Positions 36,105 to 45,736 of a DNA stretch of 64,000 nt are shown piece by piece. The notes beneath the pieces are model-generated. The model saw only the letters and a program-made list of their open reading frames with translations. It did not search any database and was not told the origin of the DNA. Where the stretch lies: assembly GCF_014397005.1 (NCBI RefSeq), contig NZ_JACGWS010000008.1:62001-126000 (forward strand), read 5' to 3'. Source of the DNA: Kordia aestuariivivens. GTDB lineage: Bacteria > Bacteroidota > Bacteroidia > Flavobacteriales > Flavobacteriaceae. Positions within the stretch are counted from its first letter, which is position 1, and each line of letters begins with the position of its first letter. Made by a program: the position numbers and the translations under genes.

Positions 36105-36767
36105 TTATGATTTCACGGCTTTCTTAGTTTCCAAAATATTCCCATCAACTACGGTGCGAATCAAATAGATTCCTTTTGGTTGTGTTGACAAATCAATTTG
36201 TGGAATTTTTGAAAGTTTCGTGTGCGTTTTGGTTTGAATCAATTGACCATTCATATTAAAAACTTCCACTGTAATTGTATTGTATGTTTTATCCAGCTGT
36301 AGCTGAAATAATCCATTTGCAGAAGGATTTGGGAAGAGAGAAGTTAAACTTTCATTCGTAGAAATTCTTTTGAAATCTTCGCTTACAGTTTCAGATGTCA
36401 TAGTAGTGGGACAACAACACCATTTTGATGAACAAATAGTTCCTCCATACGCTACAATTGTTACAGCTTCTAATTTCTCCCACTCAGAGTTGAGTGTAAT
36501 CGAAAATTCTTTTTGATCACCAATTATAATTTCTTTTGTTTCAAACCCTAAATAGGAAATCACTAAAGTATCTTTTGGATGTGCGTCAAACGCGAATTGT
36601 CCCTTTTTGCCTGTAATTTTTCCTTCTTTTGAATTTTTCACGATTACATTCGCGTCAGCAAGAACATTTTTATCTTCGTCATAGACAGTTCCTGAAATTG
36701 TGTTGCTTTGCGCGAAGCCAAAAAAAGTAATACTGAAAAATAGTGTGAATAGTAAAGTTGATTTCAT
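36105..36767 (-). CDS. Small T9SS protein with carboxypeptidase-regulatory domain and Cys cluster
   Basis: 220-aa exported protein: signal peptide (about 1-19), CarboxypepD_reg-like beta-sandwich (about 22-92; ISGTVYDEDKNVLADANVIV, DTLVISYLGFETKEI), a linker LEAVTIVAYGG followed at once by the cysteine-rich CSSKWCCCPTTM, then a type A T9SS tail (about 140-220, ending YLIRTVVDGNILETKKAV). The linker mimics the start of a SusC plug region (EVTVVAYG in the macroglobulin at 38905), but no plug follows. So it looks like a TonB-receptor N-terminal domain re-used on a T9SS-exported carrier. Function unknown; the CCC cluster could bind metal. Confidence 0.82.
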   Translation of the reverse strand: MKSTLLFTLFFSITFFGFAQSNTISGTVYDEDKNVLADANVIVKNSKEGKITGKKGQFAFDAHPKDTLVISYLGFETKEIIIGDQKEFSITLNSEWEKLEAVTIVAYGGTICSSKWCCCPTTMTSETVSEDFKRISTNESLTSLFPNPSANGLFQLQLDKTYNTITVEVFNMNGQLIQTKTHTKLSKIPQIDLSTQPKGIYLIRTVVDGNILETKKAVKS

Positions 36768-36795
36768 AAAGTTTTTATTTGATTAGAATAATTTT

Positions 36796-36820
36796 GTCAT
36801 TCCTGCGTAGGCAGGAATCT
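36796..36820. repeat. Intergenic palindrome of the GTCATTCCTGC type
   Basis: GTC followed by the perfect palindrome ATTCCTGC-GTAG-GCAGGAAT. Elements of this form are widespread between flavobacterial genes (from memory). It lies directly upstream of the T9SS gene. Confidence 0.75.
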
Positions 36821-36938
36821 ATAATCATGATTCATTGATTTTGAATCAAAACTATTGTATATTTCATTTATATAAAACCAGCAATGCGTGAACAACTCTT
36901 TTGAGTGAGTGAAACGGATTGTTTTTAAAATCATCCGT

Positions 36939-37304
36939 ATGAAGTATAACATAAAATCTATTCGCGCTTTTATTGGCGCAAAAGATTACGAAATTTCACG
37001 ACGTTTTTATCGCGATTTGGGTTTTGAAGAAATCCAGCTACCACATAATATGTCGTATTTCAATTTGGGTAATTTTGGCTTCTATTTGCAAAATGCATAC
37101 GTAAAAGATTGGGTAGACAATACCATGATTTTCATGGAAGTTGAAAACTTGCAAAACCATTTAGAAGCAATTAAAAAGTTAGAACTTCCTGCCAAATATG
37201 AAAAGGTTCGTGTTTCTGAAATCAATTATAACGATTGGGGAAATGTATTTTTTATGCACGATCCGTCAGGCGTTTTGTGGCAGATTGGCGAGTTTTCAAA
37301 GTGA
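36939..37304 (+). CDS. VOC/glyoxalase-superfamily protein
   Basis: 121-aa single-domain protein of the vicinal oxygen chelate fold: SIRAFIGAKDYEISRRFYRDLGFEEI at the N-terminus and MHDPSGVLWQIGEF at the C-terminus, with two beta-alpha-beta-beta-beta halves between. The Glu/His metal pattern is incomplete, as in many bleomycin-resistance-like relatives. I use the ATG at 36939 (MKYNIKSIRAF) over an upstream GTG. Cytoplasmic; substrate unknown. Confidence 0.85.
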   Translation: MKYNIKSIRAFIGAKDYEISRRFYRDLGFEEIQLPHNMSYFNLGNFGFYLQNAYVKDWVDNTMIFMEVENLQNHLEAIKKLELPAKYEKVRVSEINYNDWGNVFFMHDPSGVLWQIGEFSK

Positions 37305-37434
37305 TGTACATTTTGTAAGTAACCTACGTTTTTCTACCTGAATTCAATTCAGTATTCACATTAATTAAATCATTTTTCAATAATTTGTAATCTATATCTT
37401 AACTTTATAAGAATGCTATTTTGGTAATTGTAAA

Positions 37435-38853
37435 ATGATTATGAATTCTTATCAAGAAAAAAAGACAAAGAGGACACGGAAGTCTGTTGCAAATAAAGTC
37501 ATGCAACAACAGACAGCTTCGTCTGTTTTTCAATTTGAAGACAATCGGCCAGAATCAGTTGCGCAATTGAAAATGAAAGAACGATTAGAAGCAACAAATT
37601 CATCAAATCCAATTCAACAAAAGAAAAATGATACAGGATTGCCAGACAAACTAAAATCGGGAATCGAAAATCTTTCGGGTCATAGTATGGACGATGTAAA
37701 AGTTCATTACAATTCGAGTAAACCTGTGCAACTCAATGCACATGCTTATGCACAAGGTTCTAATATTCATATCGCATCAGGACAAGAAAAACATTTACCG
37801 CATGAAGCTTGGCATGTAGTACAGCAAAAACAAGGTCGTGTAAAACCCACAAAACAACTCAAGCAAAAAGTCAATATCAATGATGATGTCGGTTTAGAAA
37901 AAGAAGCAGATGTTATGGGCGCAAAGGCAATGCAATTGAAAGCTCAAGAAAATGTCAGTGTTCATAAGAACGCTTACAAATCTTCAACGGCTCAGTTAGA
38001 AGGAAACAAAGTCAAAAAAACAGTACAATATGGACTCGGAAGTTTACTCGTTGGAGCAGCTTTTGGGCTTTTAATAAATAGTCAGCCTGAATTTTATGGA
38101 CAAGCACTTGCTAGTGCTGCTGCTGTTTTTTTACCAACGTTTCTTGGCGCGGTAACTGGTTTTATGAAAGGAAAAAAGCAAGATGATGATGATGCCGCAG
38201 AATGGGCGAGTTTACAACCAATATTAAAAACTTTTCCAAACAATCAACCTCAGGCTTTAGAAGATGAAGTAGAAACATATAAAGCACAAGTGGCGTTTGA
38301 TGAAGGGCTTTCTTTTTTAGTTAGTTATAGAAATAAAAGAGGATTCGAAAGAGCTCTAAATTCTGGACAGAAATTTATTTGGGTGTATAAGACAGATAAA
38401 GATTTGAGAATTGGTAGTCCAGAAAATAATCAACATTCAGTAGTTGGGGGTGGGCAACCAGTTTACAGTGCAGGAGAAGGAGTGAAACCCTCTAAAGCTG
38501 GTAAAATTGCTGATTTAAGAGGAACAATTAATGTACTCGAATTAAAAGTTAGAAAAGCGTCGGATGGTCGTGGTACTTATGAAGGTATGTTAATGGAAAA
38601 TAAAGCTAAATTAGAACAAGAGTTAAAGAAAATTACTAGACAGCAACAGGCAGCAAGTGATGTTGTTCATATCAATTTGCGAAGTGGTCATTATGCGCCG
38701 ATAATAGATATGGATAGATGGCAAATTTCTGTATATGCATGGAAACAAGCAGGCTACAAAGCACAAAGAATGCCAGGTGGAAGTTTTCTTCCTAAGCAAG
38801 ATGCTCATGGAGGTGAAGAAGAAAAATCTGCAGAACATAAAAAAAATAAATAA
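37435..38853 (+). CDS. DUF4157 (eCIS-core) protein with unidentified C-terminal domain
   Basis: 472-aa protein with no signal peptide. Residues about 67-140 are an eCIS_core/DUF4157 metallopeptidase-like domain: GLPDKLKSGIENLSGHSMDDVKVHYNS, then HEAWH (HExxH, 123-127) in LPHEAWHVVQQ. The upstream RPESVAQLKMKERLE is typical of the N-terminal arm of such proteins. A hydrophobic glycine/alanine stretch lies at about 200-245, an acidic cluster QDDDDAAEW follows, and the C-terminal part (about 280-460) has LRIGSPENNQHSVVGGGQPVY and INLRSGHYAP, which I associate with a domain found at the end of other DUF4157 or polymorphic-toxin proteins. Such proteins are candidate cargo of contractile injection systems. 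No such structural genes are in this window. Confidence 0.83.
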   Translation: MIMNSYQEKKTKRTRKSVANKVMQQQTASSVFQFEDNRPESVAQLKMKERLEATNSSNPIQQKKNDTGLPDKLKSGIENLSGHSMDDVKVHYNSSKPVQLNAHAYAQGSNIHIASGQEKHLPHEAWHVVQQKQGRVKPTKQLKQKVNINDDVGLEKEADVMGAKAMQLKAQENVSVHKNAYKSSTAQLEGNKVKKTVQYGLGSLLVGAAFGLLINSQPEFYGQALASAAAVFLPTFLGAVTGFMKGKKQDDDDAAEWASLQPILKTFPNNQPQALEDEVETYKAQVAFDEGLSFLVSYRNKRGFERALNSGQKFIWVYKTDKDLRIGSPENNQHSVVGGGQPVYSAGEGVKPSKAGKIADLRGTINVLELKVRKASDGRGTYEGMLMENKAKLEQELKKITRQQQAASDVVHINLRSGHYAPIIDMDRWQISVYAWKQAGYKAQRMPGGSFLPKQDAHGGEEEKSAEHKKNK

Positions 38854-38860
38854 TCTGTAT

Positions 38861-38897
38861 AAAAAAAGTCGTTTCCAATTAATTTAGAAACGACCTT
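38861..38897 (-). terminator. Terminator of the first alpha-2-macroglobulin gene
   Basis: Minus strand: AAGGTCGTTTC, a loop, GAAACGAC, then seven T. It also forms a weaker hairpin for the convergent DUF4157 gene. Confidence 0.85.
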
Positions 38898-38904
38898 ATA
38901 TAGC

Positions 38905-41900
38905 TTACTCCACTTTAATCCGAATACCTTTTGTATGACTTCTAAATTCTGGCGCGTACATGCTTTCTATAGTGGTGATTCCATTTGAAAATTCCCCCGA
39001 ATTGTTCACTCGAACTTCATATTCTAAGATAAAAATACCTTTCGGAATTCGGTCAAAAAAGAAATTTGTGCTTGCATCACGCGTGCTTTCATAATATCCA
39101 ATTCCATCTTGCCATTTGTAACGCGATAATACATTTACAGGTTCTAAACCTGCCGCACGCATATCTTTTAAGTGAATAAATTCAGCGTTTTTTGTGTTGG
39201 TAATTGTCAGACGAACGGTAATTAAATCGCCAATAGTCAGTGATTTTTTAGCAAGTGGCACTAAGGCTTCTTCGTTGTTTATATTTTCTTTTACATACAA
39301 CTCTTTGGTAACTTGTAACGAGACATTATCATTTTGTGTGATGTTTTCCAATTCTTCAAAATATTGCCAATATACACCTCCAAAACTAGCTGTTTTACCA
39401 TTGTTTTGAATCTTAATTGTTGCTTTATCTTTTGTAATTGCTGCTTTGTTCCAAGAAGTTTTAAAATAACCTGTACCAGCTTCTTTTTCGGTTTCGTTTA
39501 ATTTTTTTGTGTTGATTTTCTCCGTTCCTACAGTCACGATTGTATTGTCTTTGATAGAAACGAATTCCTTCGGATTCAACAATAATGCATAAATCGCTTT
39601 TGTGGTAGCTTTTGTCGTTGCCCATTGCGAAGTTTGTTTTTGTTGCAACAACCACAATTGCAATTCTTGAACAATCTCATCATTTTTTGTAATTTCTGAA
39701 AAAGCTTCAATCAATAACGCTTGTTTTTCTATCGCGGATGAACTGTAATAACGTGAATTTGTAAACTCTTTCCAATACATGCCAGATTCCGTAGTTTTTA
39801 CGGCAGTTTCTTCTAAAGAATTCATGATTTTCTTTGCGTCGCTGTGTTTGCCCATGCGTTCTAATGAAAGTGCTAACATTGCTTTTTGTTCCAATGACAA
39901 TAAGATCCAATCTTTTTGTAAAACGTCTAGATACCGATTCATTGTTCTTTTTACATCTTTTGAAGTGTTGATGTGATTTTCCAATAGGCTTCGGATATAC
40001 AAATAGCGTAATTGTGAAACGTAATTTTCGTTGCTTGGCGATTTGAGATTCTCTGAATTCATTTTTAAAAATTCCACATCTGCATATTTGCAAGCGTTTT
40101 TCATGATGCTGTACAAGTCTGATTTTTTATCAGTAATCACATTCAATTTTACCAAATGCGCATACGTTTGTAAGATGTGAAGTGTGATGTATCCGTTTTC
40201 GTTTCCACCAGCAAACCATGGAAATCCACCAGAACTTTTTTGTAAATCTTCTAACTTCAACCACATTTCTAATTGTTGTTCTTCTAAAAGTTTTGGATCA
40301 AATAATTGTGCCAAGCGTTGTTTCTTTTCGGTTTCTGAAGCTGCATCGCGAACCCAAGGAGTTTCTGAAATTAACAAGCTTTTCAATTCGGAGTTTTTCT
40401 CTAAATCTGATACCAATTGTCCGTTTGCTTTCCACGATTCAAAGACTTCTTTTATTTTAGGAGAACTTTGCAAAATATGTGTCACAAGTACGTTGGCATA
40501 CAAACGCGAGAAAGTTTGCTCGGCACATTCATACGGATATTCCAATAAATATGGCAACGATTGTATTGCGCTCCACGTTGGATTTGACGTGTATTCTAAA
40601 GTCAATTTGTGTTGCTTCAAGCTTGCACTTGTGTTGTTGGCAAGTTTGCTAAATGTCACTTCTTTTTCTTCACCAGCTTTGACCCAAATTGGTTTTGCTT
40701 CCGTGACAAGAATACTATTTTTTAGTACTGGCAACGCACTTTCTTCTCCATCCGAGAAATTTCCCGATTTAGCGATTACTCTATATTGAATAGCATCAAA
40801 ACCTTCTGGAATATAGAGTTTCCATGATACATTTGTATTGCCTTTCGCATCAATTGTAAAGGATTTGTTTTTTTCTTCTAGATGAATTTTTGCATCTATA
40901 GATTCCATCGTAAGTGCATCAAATAAACGTAATGAAGCAATTCCTTTGGTTGCTTTATTTTGAAGATTGACAATTTTAGACGTAATGACAATTGTATCTT
41001 TTTCACGTAAAAAACGCGGCATATTTGGCACAACCATCAATTCTTTTTGTGTGACTGCATTTTTTTCAATGCTTCCGAATATTCCATCTTTTTGATGTGC
41101 TACTAATTGAAATTTCCAACGCGTTAATGATTCTGGTGCTTCAAATTCGACTAATACATTTCCTTCGGAATCCGTTCGCAAATGCGGATAGAAAAAGGCA
41201 GTTTCGTTTAAGTCTTTTCGCGTTTCAACAGTATCTAAATCTTCTTCTGTTAGCCCGACAATCACTTGCATACCATCAATAGTTTCTGTACGCGTTCCGT
41301 ATTTTGTGGTAATAATAACAACTCCGTTTGCACCTCTAGCTCCATAAAGTGCCGTAGCTCCTGCATCTTTTAAAACACTCATGGAAGTAATATTATTTTG
41401 ATTCAAATTTTTGAAAGCATTTTCATCCACAGGAACACCATCTACCACAAATAATGGAGCGTTATTTTGTTGTAACGAACTAGTCCCTCTAATGATAATA
41501 ACACCATTTGCACCGGGTTGTCCACTTCCCGTAGAAATATTTAATCCGGCAGAAGAACCTTGTAAAATTTGATCTAATCTGCCATCTCGTATCGTACTTA
41601 CAGATTCTCCATTTACGGTAATTAACGCAGCAACCGAGCTAACATGCCTCGTAGAAATTCCATAGGCAACAACCGTTACTTCTTCTAGTTGACTCATATC
41701 ACCTTGTAAGGATACATTGATATTGTTTTTAGCTTCAATAGGTATTTCTTGCGAAGTAAATCCTACGTAGCTAATGACCAATGTATCATCCGCAGAAGCA
41801 TTAATTGTATACAAACCATCAAAATCTGTTATAGTTCCTGTTGAAGTTCCTTTTATAACTACTGCTGCGCCTGGCAATGGCAATCCATCTTCATCAAATA

Positions 41901-44900
41901 TATGTCCCGAAATAGTTCCTGAAGAAGCCTTTGTGTGTTTTGTTTTTTTCTTCTCTTTAAGGCGTTTGATGTGTTTGTAATTAGTACTGAGTAAGTTGTT
42001 AAAGTTTAATCCAAACCAATTAAACCTTAAGTAGTTTCTAAAATTTGGAATGTTTATTTCACTCGTTATATTGTAAAATTTATTAGAATGCGAAACATCA
42101 AAATATGTATCTTCTACACGCGGTGTGGAATAACGACTTCTGTTAAAGTAATAGAAATTAAGATCCCAAGAATGTCGTTTGAATTGATCTAACGATTCAT
42201 CATACATCGAAGCTAATATTTCGGCATTACTACCTTTGTTTTCTACATCGAGAATTTTAAATCGCCATGTTTCTTTTTGTCCCGGTTGGAGTTTGTTGCG
42301 AAACGTTGAGGTTTTGATATCGAGAAATTTATTTTCTTCGTACAGACTGAATGTAAAATCTTCATAATCAAAGCTATTAAATTTTGTATGACTCATCCTA
42401 ATTGTGATGCTTTCCGTAAAGCTTTTATCAACAGGAATTTTTACAATTTTTGAACCTTTGTCAATACTTGTTGCTTGTGACAATACTAATTTTTCTTTGT
42501 GAAATAAATGCAGTTGTACATTCAGCGTATCATCGCGCAAAGCGGTAGAAAGCTTTAGTTTTACATAACCGTCATCTCTGTAATCGGTATTTAATACAGT
42601 ATATTCAAAAAGTTTCTGATCGGGCAAATACGTGTCGTCAATATTGGTAAGTGTAATTTTTTGATCAACAAAAATGGTGTCTTGCACGGTTTCATCAAAA
42701 GTAAAACCTTCAACAATATAACTGCCTGATGTCCAAGAAGTAGCATTAAACGTATGTTTGGTGTTTTTTTCTGTATTGAAATCTACATTGGCAACGAGTG
42801 CTCCTTTTTCCCATTGGTCTTTATTTTCGCTTGCTGTATACGAATCATGCGGAAATTGCTTGACGAATGCTGCTTTGGAAAGCGTTTGAATTTCAGGAAA
42901 ATCCCAAGGACGTTTGCGCACTATACGTTCCGGACTTTTTAGTTTGTATATTTTTAAATTTCCATTGATGGTTACAGGAACACGGTTTACATCTCTCGCA
43001 TTGATGGTAATTTCCAAAGGATTTTTGCGATCAGATTTCCATGGCATTTCCAATCTAAAATCAACTCCTTCCGAATTGACAATGATTGTTTTTTCAGCAG
43101 TTTGCGTTTCTCCGTTAAGGTCAATTACTTCAATAGAAACCTCATAACTGTATGCATATAAATCTTTTATGTCAATTGTTTCATCAATTGTAGTTGCAAA
43201 CGGAATCGTAAAGTTTCCTTTTGCATCCGTTTGAATGGTTTCTTCAGCAATGATGGTTTCTTTTAGATACTCAGGATATTTTTTTCTTTGTTGGTATGCA
43301 ATGTTTGTGCTACGGTTTACGCTGTAGCTTACTTTGGCATTTGTAATTGCGCTTCCTAATAATGCTTTTGCTTTTCCAGTTATTTTTACAGAATCTTTGA
43401 ATTTTATGTTTTTAGTCAATTCGTCGAGTGTTACTTCAAAACGCGGTCGTTTGTATTCTTCTACTTGAAAATAGAATTGCGTAGCATCAAACTCGTCTAA
43501 GTAATCCCAAAACGGATGTTCTTCTTCTTCGTAATCATCATCTTCATCCACTTCAATCAAATATTCGCCCGTAATGCCATTTTTTGGAATTTTGAACGAA
43601 CCACTAAACGAACCATATTCGTTGGTTTTTAAGCGAAATGTTTTTAGCTCACTTTCTTGCGATTCCAGGATCACTTGACAATATACATTTGGAACTACGG
43701 AACTGACACCATTTTTTTGTTGGAGCAAAATTCCTTTAAAATACATTGTTTGTCCGGGTCTGTAAATGCTTCGATCTGTAAAAATAAAAGGCTTGGCTTT
43801 TAACTCTGTATTTTCGTCCGTGTCGCCTTTTTCATAATTATATCCTAAAGATGTATTATTTGTATACAACGTATCATTTTTAAAAGTGATAAACTTTTTG
43901 ATACTTCTTTTTCCTTCACGCTTGCGAATTCGAGCATTTCCTAACCAATCGGTTCTCGCTATTTGATTGATAATTTTTTTCTTATCAAAAACTTTAATTG
44001 TTGCATTGTGGATTGGTTTTCCTGTTTCACGATGTACAATCGTATGCACATTTTCATCATTGAGTTCCGTGATTGTTTCAGATAAATTGGTCTTTTGAAT
44101 GATCGTATACGAAAATATATTCTTCCCTTTTTCGTCGCTTGAAACATCAGAAAATAGAACCAAATATCTCCCCAAAGGAAGTGCGGGAATGCTAAGTTCA
44201 GTAGTGTGTTGGTAATAATCTTTTGGCATTTCCGGAAGGTATAATTGTTCCAAAACTACCTTGTGATTGTTTATGTAATCTCTTATCACAGAATCACGTT
44301 TGTTGAATTGTATATTTTCTAAAAATGTATGTGGAATGCGGTACGTATTTACCAAAATAGAATCTACACTTCTAAGTTTTACTTGTGCAAGCGAAGGTTT
44401 GTTTGGCACACTAAACGATTCCATTTTGAAACTTAAAACGTGTCTTAAAATATTTTTTTTGAGTAATTGACATTTGATGCCGCCTTCCGAAGTTGGATAT
44501 TTTGCAACCATCGCTTCTGTAATCGCCAATGCGTCAACGCGAAGCTGATCAAAATTGGGGATTAAATACGTCCGGTAACTCGTAGAAGAAGTTTTAAAAT
44601 AATGACCCGCAATTTCATACTGAATTAAGGCTTCTACAGGATCATTTTTATACAGTTCAGTCAATTCTTCTAAAGCCTTTACATACAGTTCACGGCCTAG
44701 TTGTTCACTTGTTTTACCACGAACAAACGCCAATCGTTGCAATACAATATCTAGATACGCTTCTTTGTTATTTTTATAGATTTTTTCAAGTTTTTGAAAC
44801 AGTTGCATTGTGTTTGTGCGCGCTATTTCATCAAAATCGGTAGTGTCAAATTTTCGCTTCAGAAACGCATCGCCTAATAAAAAATCATTTGATCCATACG

Positions 44901-45546
44901 TATACGAATCGCCTCTTTTATGATTGTACGGAATCTCATTTTTGTAAAATTCCAACATATTATACACTAAAATATCATACAAGCTAGATCGAAAAATTTT
45001 CGTGTTTTCCTTTCCGTCCAAAAACGCCATATAATCTTCTACAGGAAGTTGTAGTAAGGTTTTTTCTTTCTGTATGGAATGTTGAAAATGTTTGTGGATT
45101 TGTGTGATAAAAATACGCGCATTCCACAAACTAAGATCTGCGGGAATGGTATCGGAAGCGATACTAGAGCGCGAACGAATTTTGTATTGGTATTTTTTAA
45201 AATATTGAAATAAAAATCGGGCGTATATATTTTCTAAAATAGCATTCGTAGGAAATGATTGTTTTGCAATTTCTTTCTGTAAACTTTCTAAAACTGTGAC
45301 CTCTGAAGCTTCTGTAATTAGCAATGAAAACTTAGCACTGTATACAAAACTCTTTACTAGTTGCTCGGCATTTTGTTCCGTAGCTGCTTTTTTATGAATA
45401 CGTTGTAAAATTCTATTGGCAGATGCTAATTTCCCTTTCAATTCAAGGGTTTCCACCTTTTCCCAATTCTTTTCATAATTGTATTGAGCAAGGCTAAACT
45501 GAAAGCAAAAAAACGTAAAAATACTAATGAGGTAAAAATTCTTCAT
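38905..45546 (-). CDS. Alpha-2-macroglobulin with embedded SusC-like carboxypeptidase-regulatory and TonB-plug segment
   Basis: 2213-aa exported protein. Signal peptide about 1-20 (FSLAQ), an N-terminal helical region (about 25-400), MG-type beta-sandwich domains (MG2 stretch RSIYRPGQTMYFKGI near residue 590), and the thioester motif CAEQ (Cys1674-Gln1677) in PYECAEQTFSR, preceding the TED and C-terminal receptor-like domains. Between about residues 1205 and 1440 lies foreign sequence: a CarboxypepD_reg domain (SGTISGHIFDEDGLPLPGA), VTVVAYG, and a SusC-type plug with DGVPVDENAF, SVLKDAGATALYGARGANG and VVIITTKYG. The paralogue at 54344 has only a short linker there. Macroglobulins trap proteases by thioester coupling. 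No lipobox and no PBP1c neighbour. No frameshift seen. Confidence 0.93.
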   Translation of the reverse strand: MKNFYLISIFTFFCFQFSLAQYNYEKNWEKVETLELKGKLASANRILQRIHKKAATEQNAEQLVKSFVYSAKFSLLITEASEVTVLESLQKEIAKQSFPTNAILENIYARFLFQYFKKYQYKIRSRSSIASDTIPADLSLWNARIFITQIHKHFQHSIQKEKTLLQLPVEDYMAFLDGKENTKIFRSSLYDILVYNMLEFYKNEIPYNHKRGDSYTYGSNDFLLGDAFLKRKFDTTDFDEIARTNTMQLFQKLEKIYKNNKEAYLDIVLQRLAFVRGKTSEQLGRELYVKALEELTELYKNDPVEALIQYEIAGHYFKTSSTSYRTYLIPNFDQLRVDALAITEAMVAKYPTSEGGIKCQLLKKNILRHVLSFKMESFSVPNKPSLAQVKLRSVDSILVNTYRIPHTFLENIQFNKRDSVIRDYINNHKVVLEQLYLPEMPKDYYQHTTELSIPALPLGRYLVLFSDVSSDEKGKNIFSYTIIQKTNLSETITELNDENVHTIVHRETGKPIHNATIKVFDKKKIINQIARTDWLGNARIRKREGKRSIKKFITFKNDTLYTNNTSLGYNYEKGDTDENTELKAKPFIFTDRSIYRPGQTMYFKGILLQQKNGVSSVVPNVYCQVILESQESELKTFRLKTNEYGSFSGSFKIPKNGITGEYLIEVDEDDDYEEEEHPFWDYLDEFDATQFYFQVEEYKRPRFEVTLDELTKNIKFKDSVKITGKAKALLGSAITNAKVSYSVNRSTNIAYQQRKKYPEYLKETIIAEETIQTDAKGNFTIPFATTIDETIDIKDLYAYSYEVSIEVIDLNGETQTAEKTIIVNSEGVDFRLEMPWKSDRKNPLEITINARDVNRVPVTINGNLKIYKLKSPERIVRKRPWDFPEIQTLSKAAFVKQFPHDSYTASENKDQWEKGALVANVDFNTEKNTKHTFNATSWTSGSYIVEGFTFDETVQDTIFVDQKITLTNIDDTYLPDQKLFEYTVLNTDYRDDGYVKLKLSTALRDDTLNVQLHLFHKEKLVLSQATSIDKGSKIVKIPVDKSFTESITIRMSHTKFNSFDYEDFTFSLYEENKFLDIKTSTFRNKLQPGQKETWRFKILDVENKGSNAEILASMYDESLDQFKRHSWDLNFYYFNRSRYSTPRVEDTYFDVSHSNKFYNITSEINIPNFRNYLRFNWFGLNFNNLLSTNYKHIKRLKEKKKTKHTKASSGTISGHIFDEDGLPLPGAAVVIKGTSTGTITDFDGLYTINASADDTLVISYVGFTSQEIPIEAKNNINVSLQGDMSQLEEVTVVAYGISTRHVSSVAALITVNGESVSTIRDGRLDQILQGSSAGLNISTGSGQPGANGVIIIRGTSSLQQNNAPLFVVDGVPVDENAFKNLNQNNITSMSVLKDAGATALYGARGANGVVIITTKYGTRTETIDGMQVIVGLTEEDLDTVETRKDLNETAFFYPHLRTDSEGNVLVEFEAPESLTRWKFQLVAHQKDGIFGSIEKNAVTQKELMVVPNMPRFLREKDTIVITSKIVNLQNKATKGIASLRLFDALTMESIDAKIHLEEKNKSFTIDAKGNTNVSWKLYIPEGFDAIQYRVIAKSGNFSDGEESALPVLKNSILVTEAKPIWVKAGEEKEVTFSKLANNTSASLKQHKLTLEYTSNPTWSAIQSLPYLLEYPYECAEQTFSRLYANVLVTHILQSSPKIKEVFESWKANGQLVSDLEKNSELKSLLISETPWVRDAASETEKKQRLAQLFDPKLLEEQQLEMWLKLEDLQKSSGGFPWFAGGNENGYITLHILQTYAHLVKLNVITDKKSDLYSIMKNACKYADVEFLKMNSENLKSPSNENYVSQLRYLYIRSLLENHINTSKDVKRTMNRYLDVLQKDWILLSLEQKAMLALSLERMGKHSDAKKIMNSLEETAVKTTESGMYWKEFTNSRYYSSSAIEKQALLIEAFSEITKNDEIVQELQLWLLQQKQTSQWATTKATTKAIYALLLNPKEFVSIKDNTIVTVGTEKINTKKLNETEKEAGTGYFKTSWNKAAITKDKATIKIQNNGKTASFGGVYWQYFEELENITQNDNVSLQVTKELYVKENINNEEALVPLAKKSLTIGDLITVRLTITNTKNAEFIHLKDMRAAGLEPVNVLSRYKWQDGIGYYESTRDASTNFFFDRIPKGIFILEYEVRVNNSGEFSNGITTIESMYAPEFRSHTKGIRIKVE

Positions 45547-45646
45547 CGGTTTTATATTGGTTGATATGGTAAATAACTACAAACCTGCATAAAGATACAA
45601 TAACCGATTTGGGAACACGTACTATGAATTAGGGAAATGAGTTTTT

Positions 45647-45674
45647 AGTATTGAGAATTCAGTATTGAGAACTT
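45647..45674. repeat. Short direct duplication
   Basis: AGTATTGAGAA occurs twice with a 14-bp period upstream of the exported protein gene at 45737. Confidence 0.85.
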
Positions 45675-45736
45675 AGATTTAATTTCTTTCAATCAACTAC
45701 AATTCTTTTCTGTATCTTAGTTTCCAATACCATTCT

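Noticed and set aside
41200-41940. The plug segment as a separate broken TonB receptor gene
   Set aside because: It is in frame with the macroglobulin on both sides, with no stop or start, and no receptor barrel sequence follows.
39194-43147. Plus-strand open frames inside the macroglobulin at 38905
   Set aside because: They run antisense to a continuous, family-conserved coding frame and show no recognisable domain.
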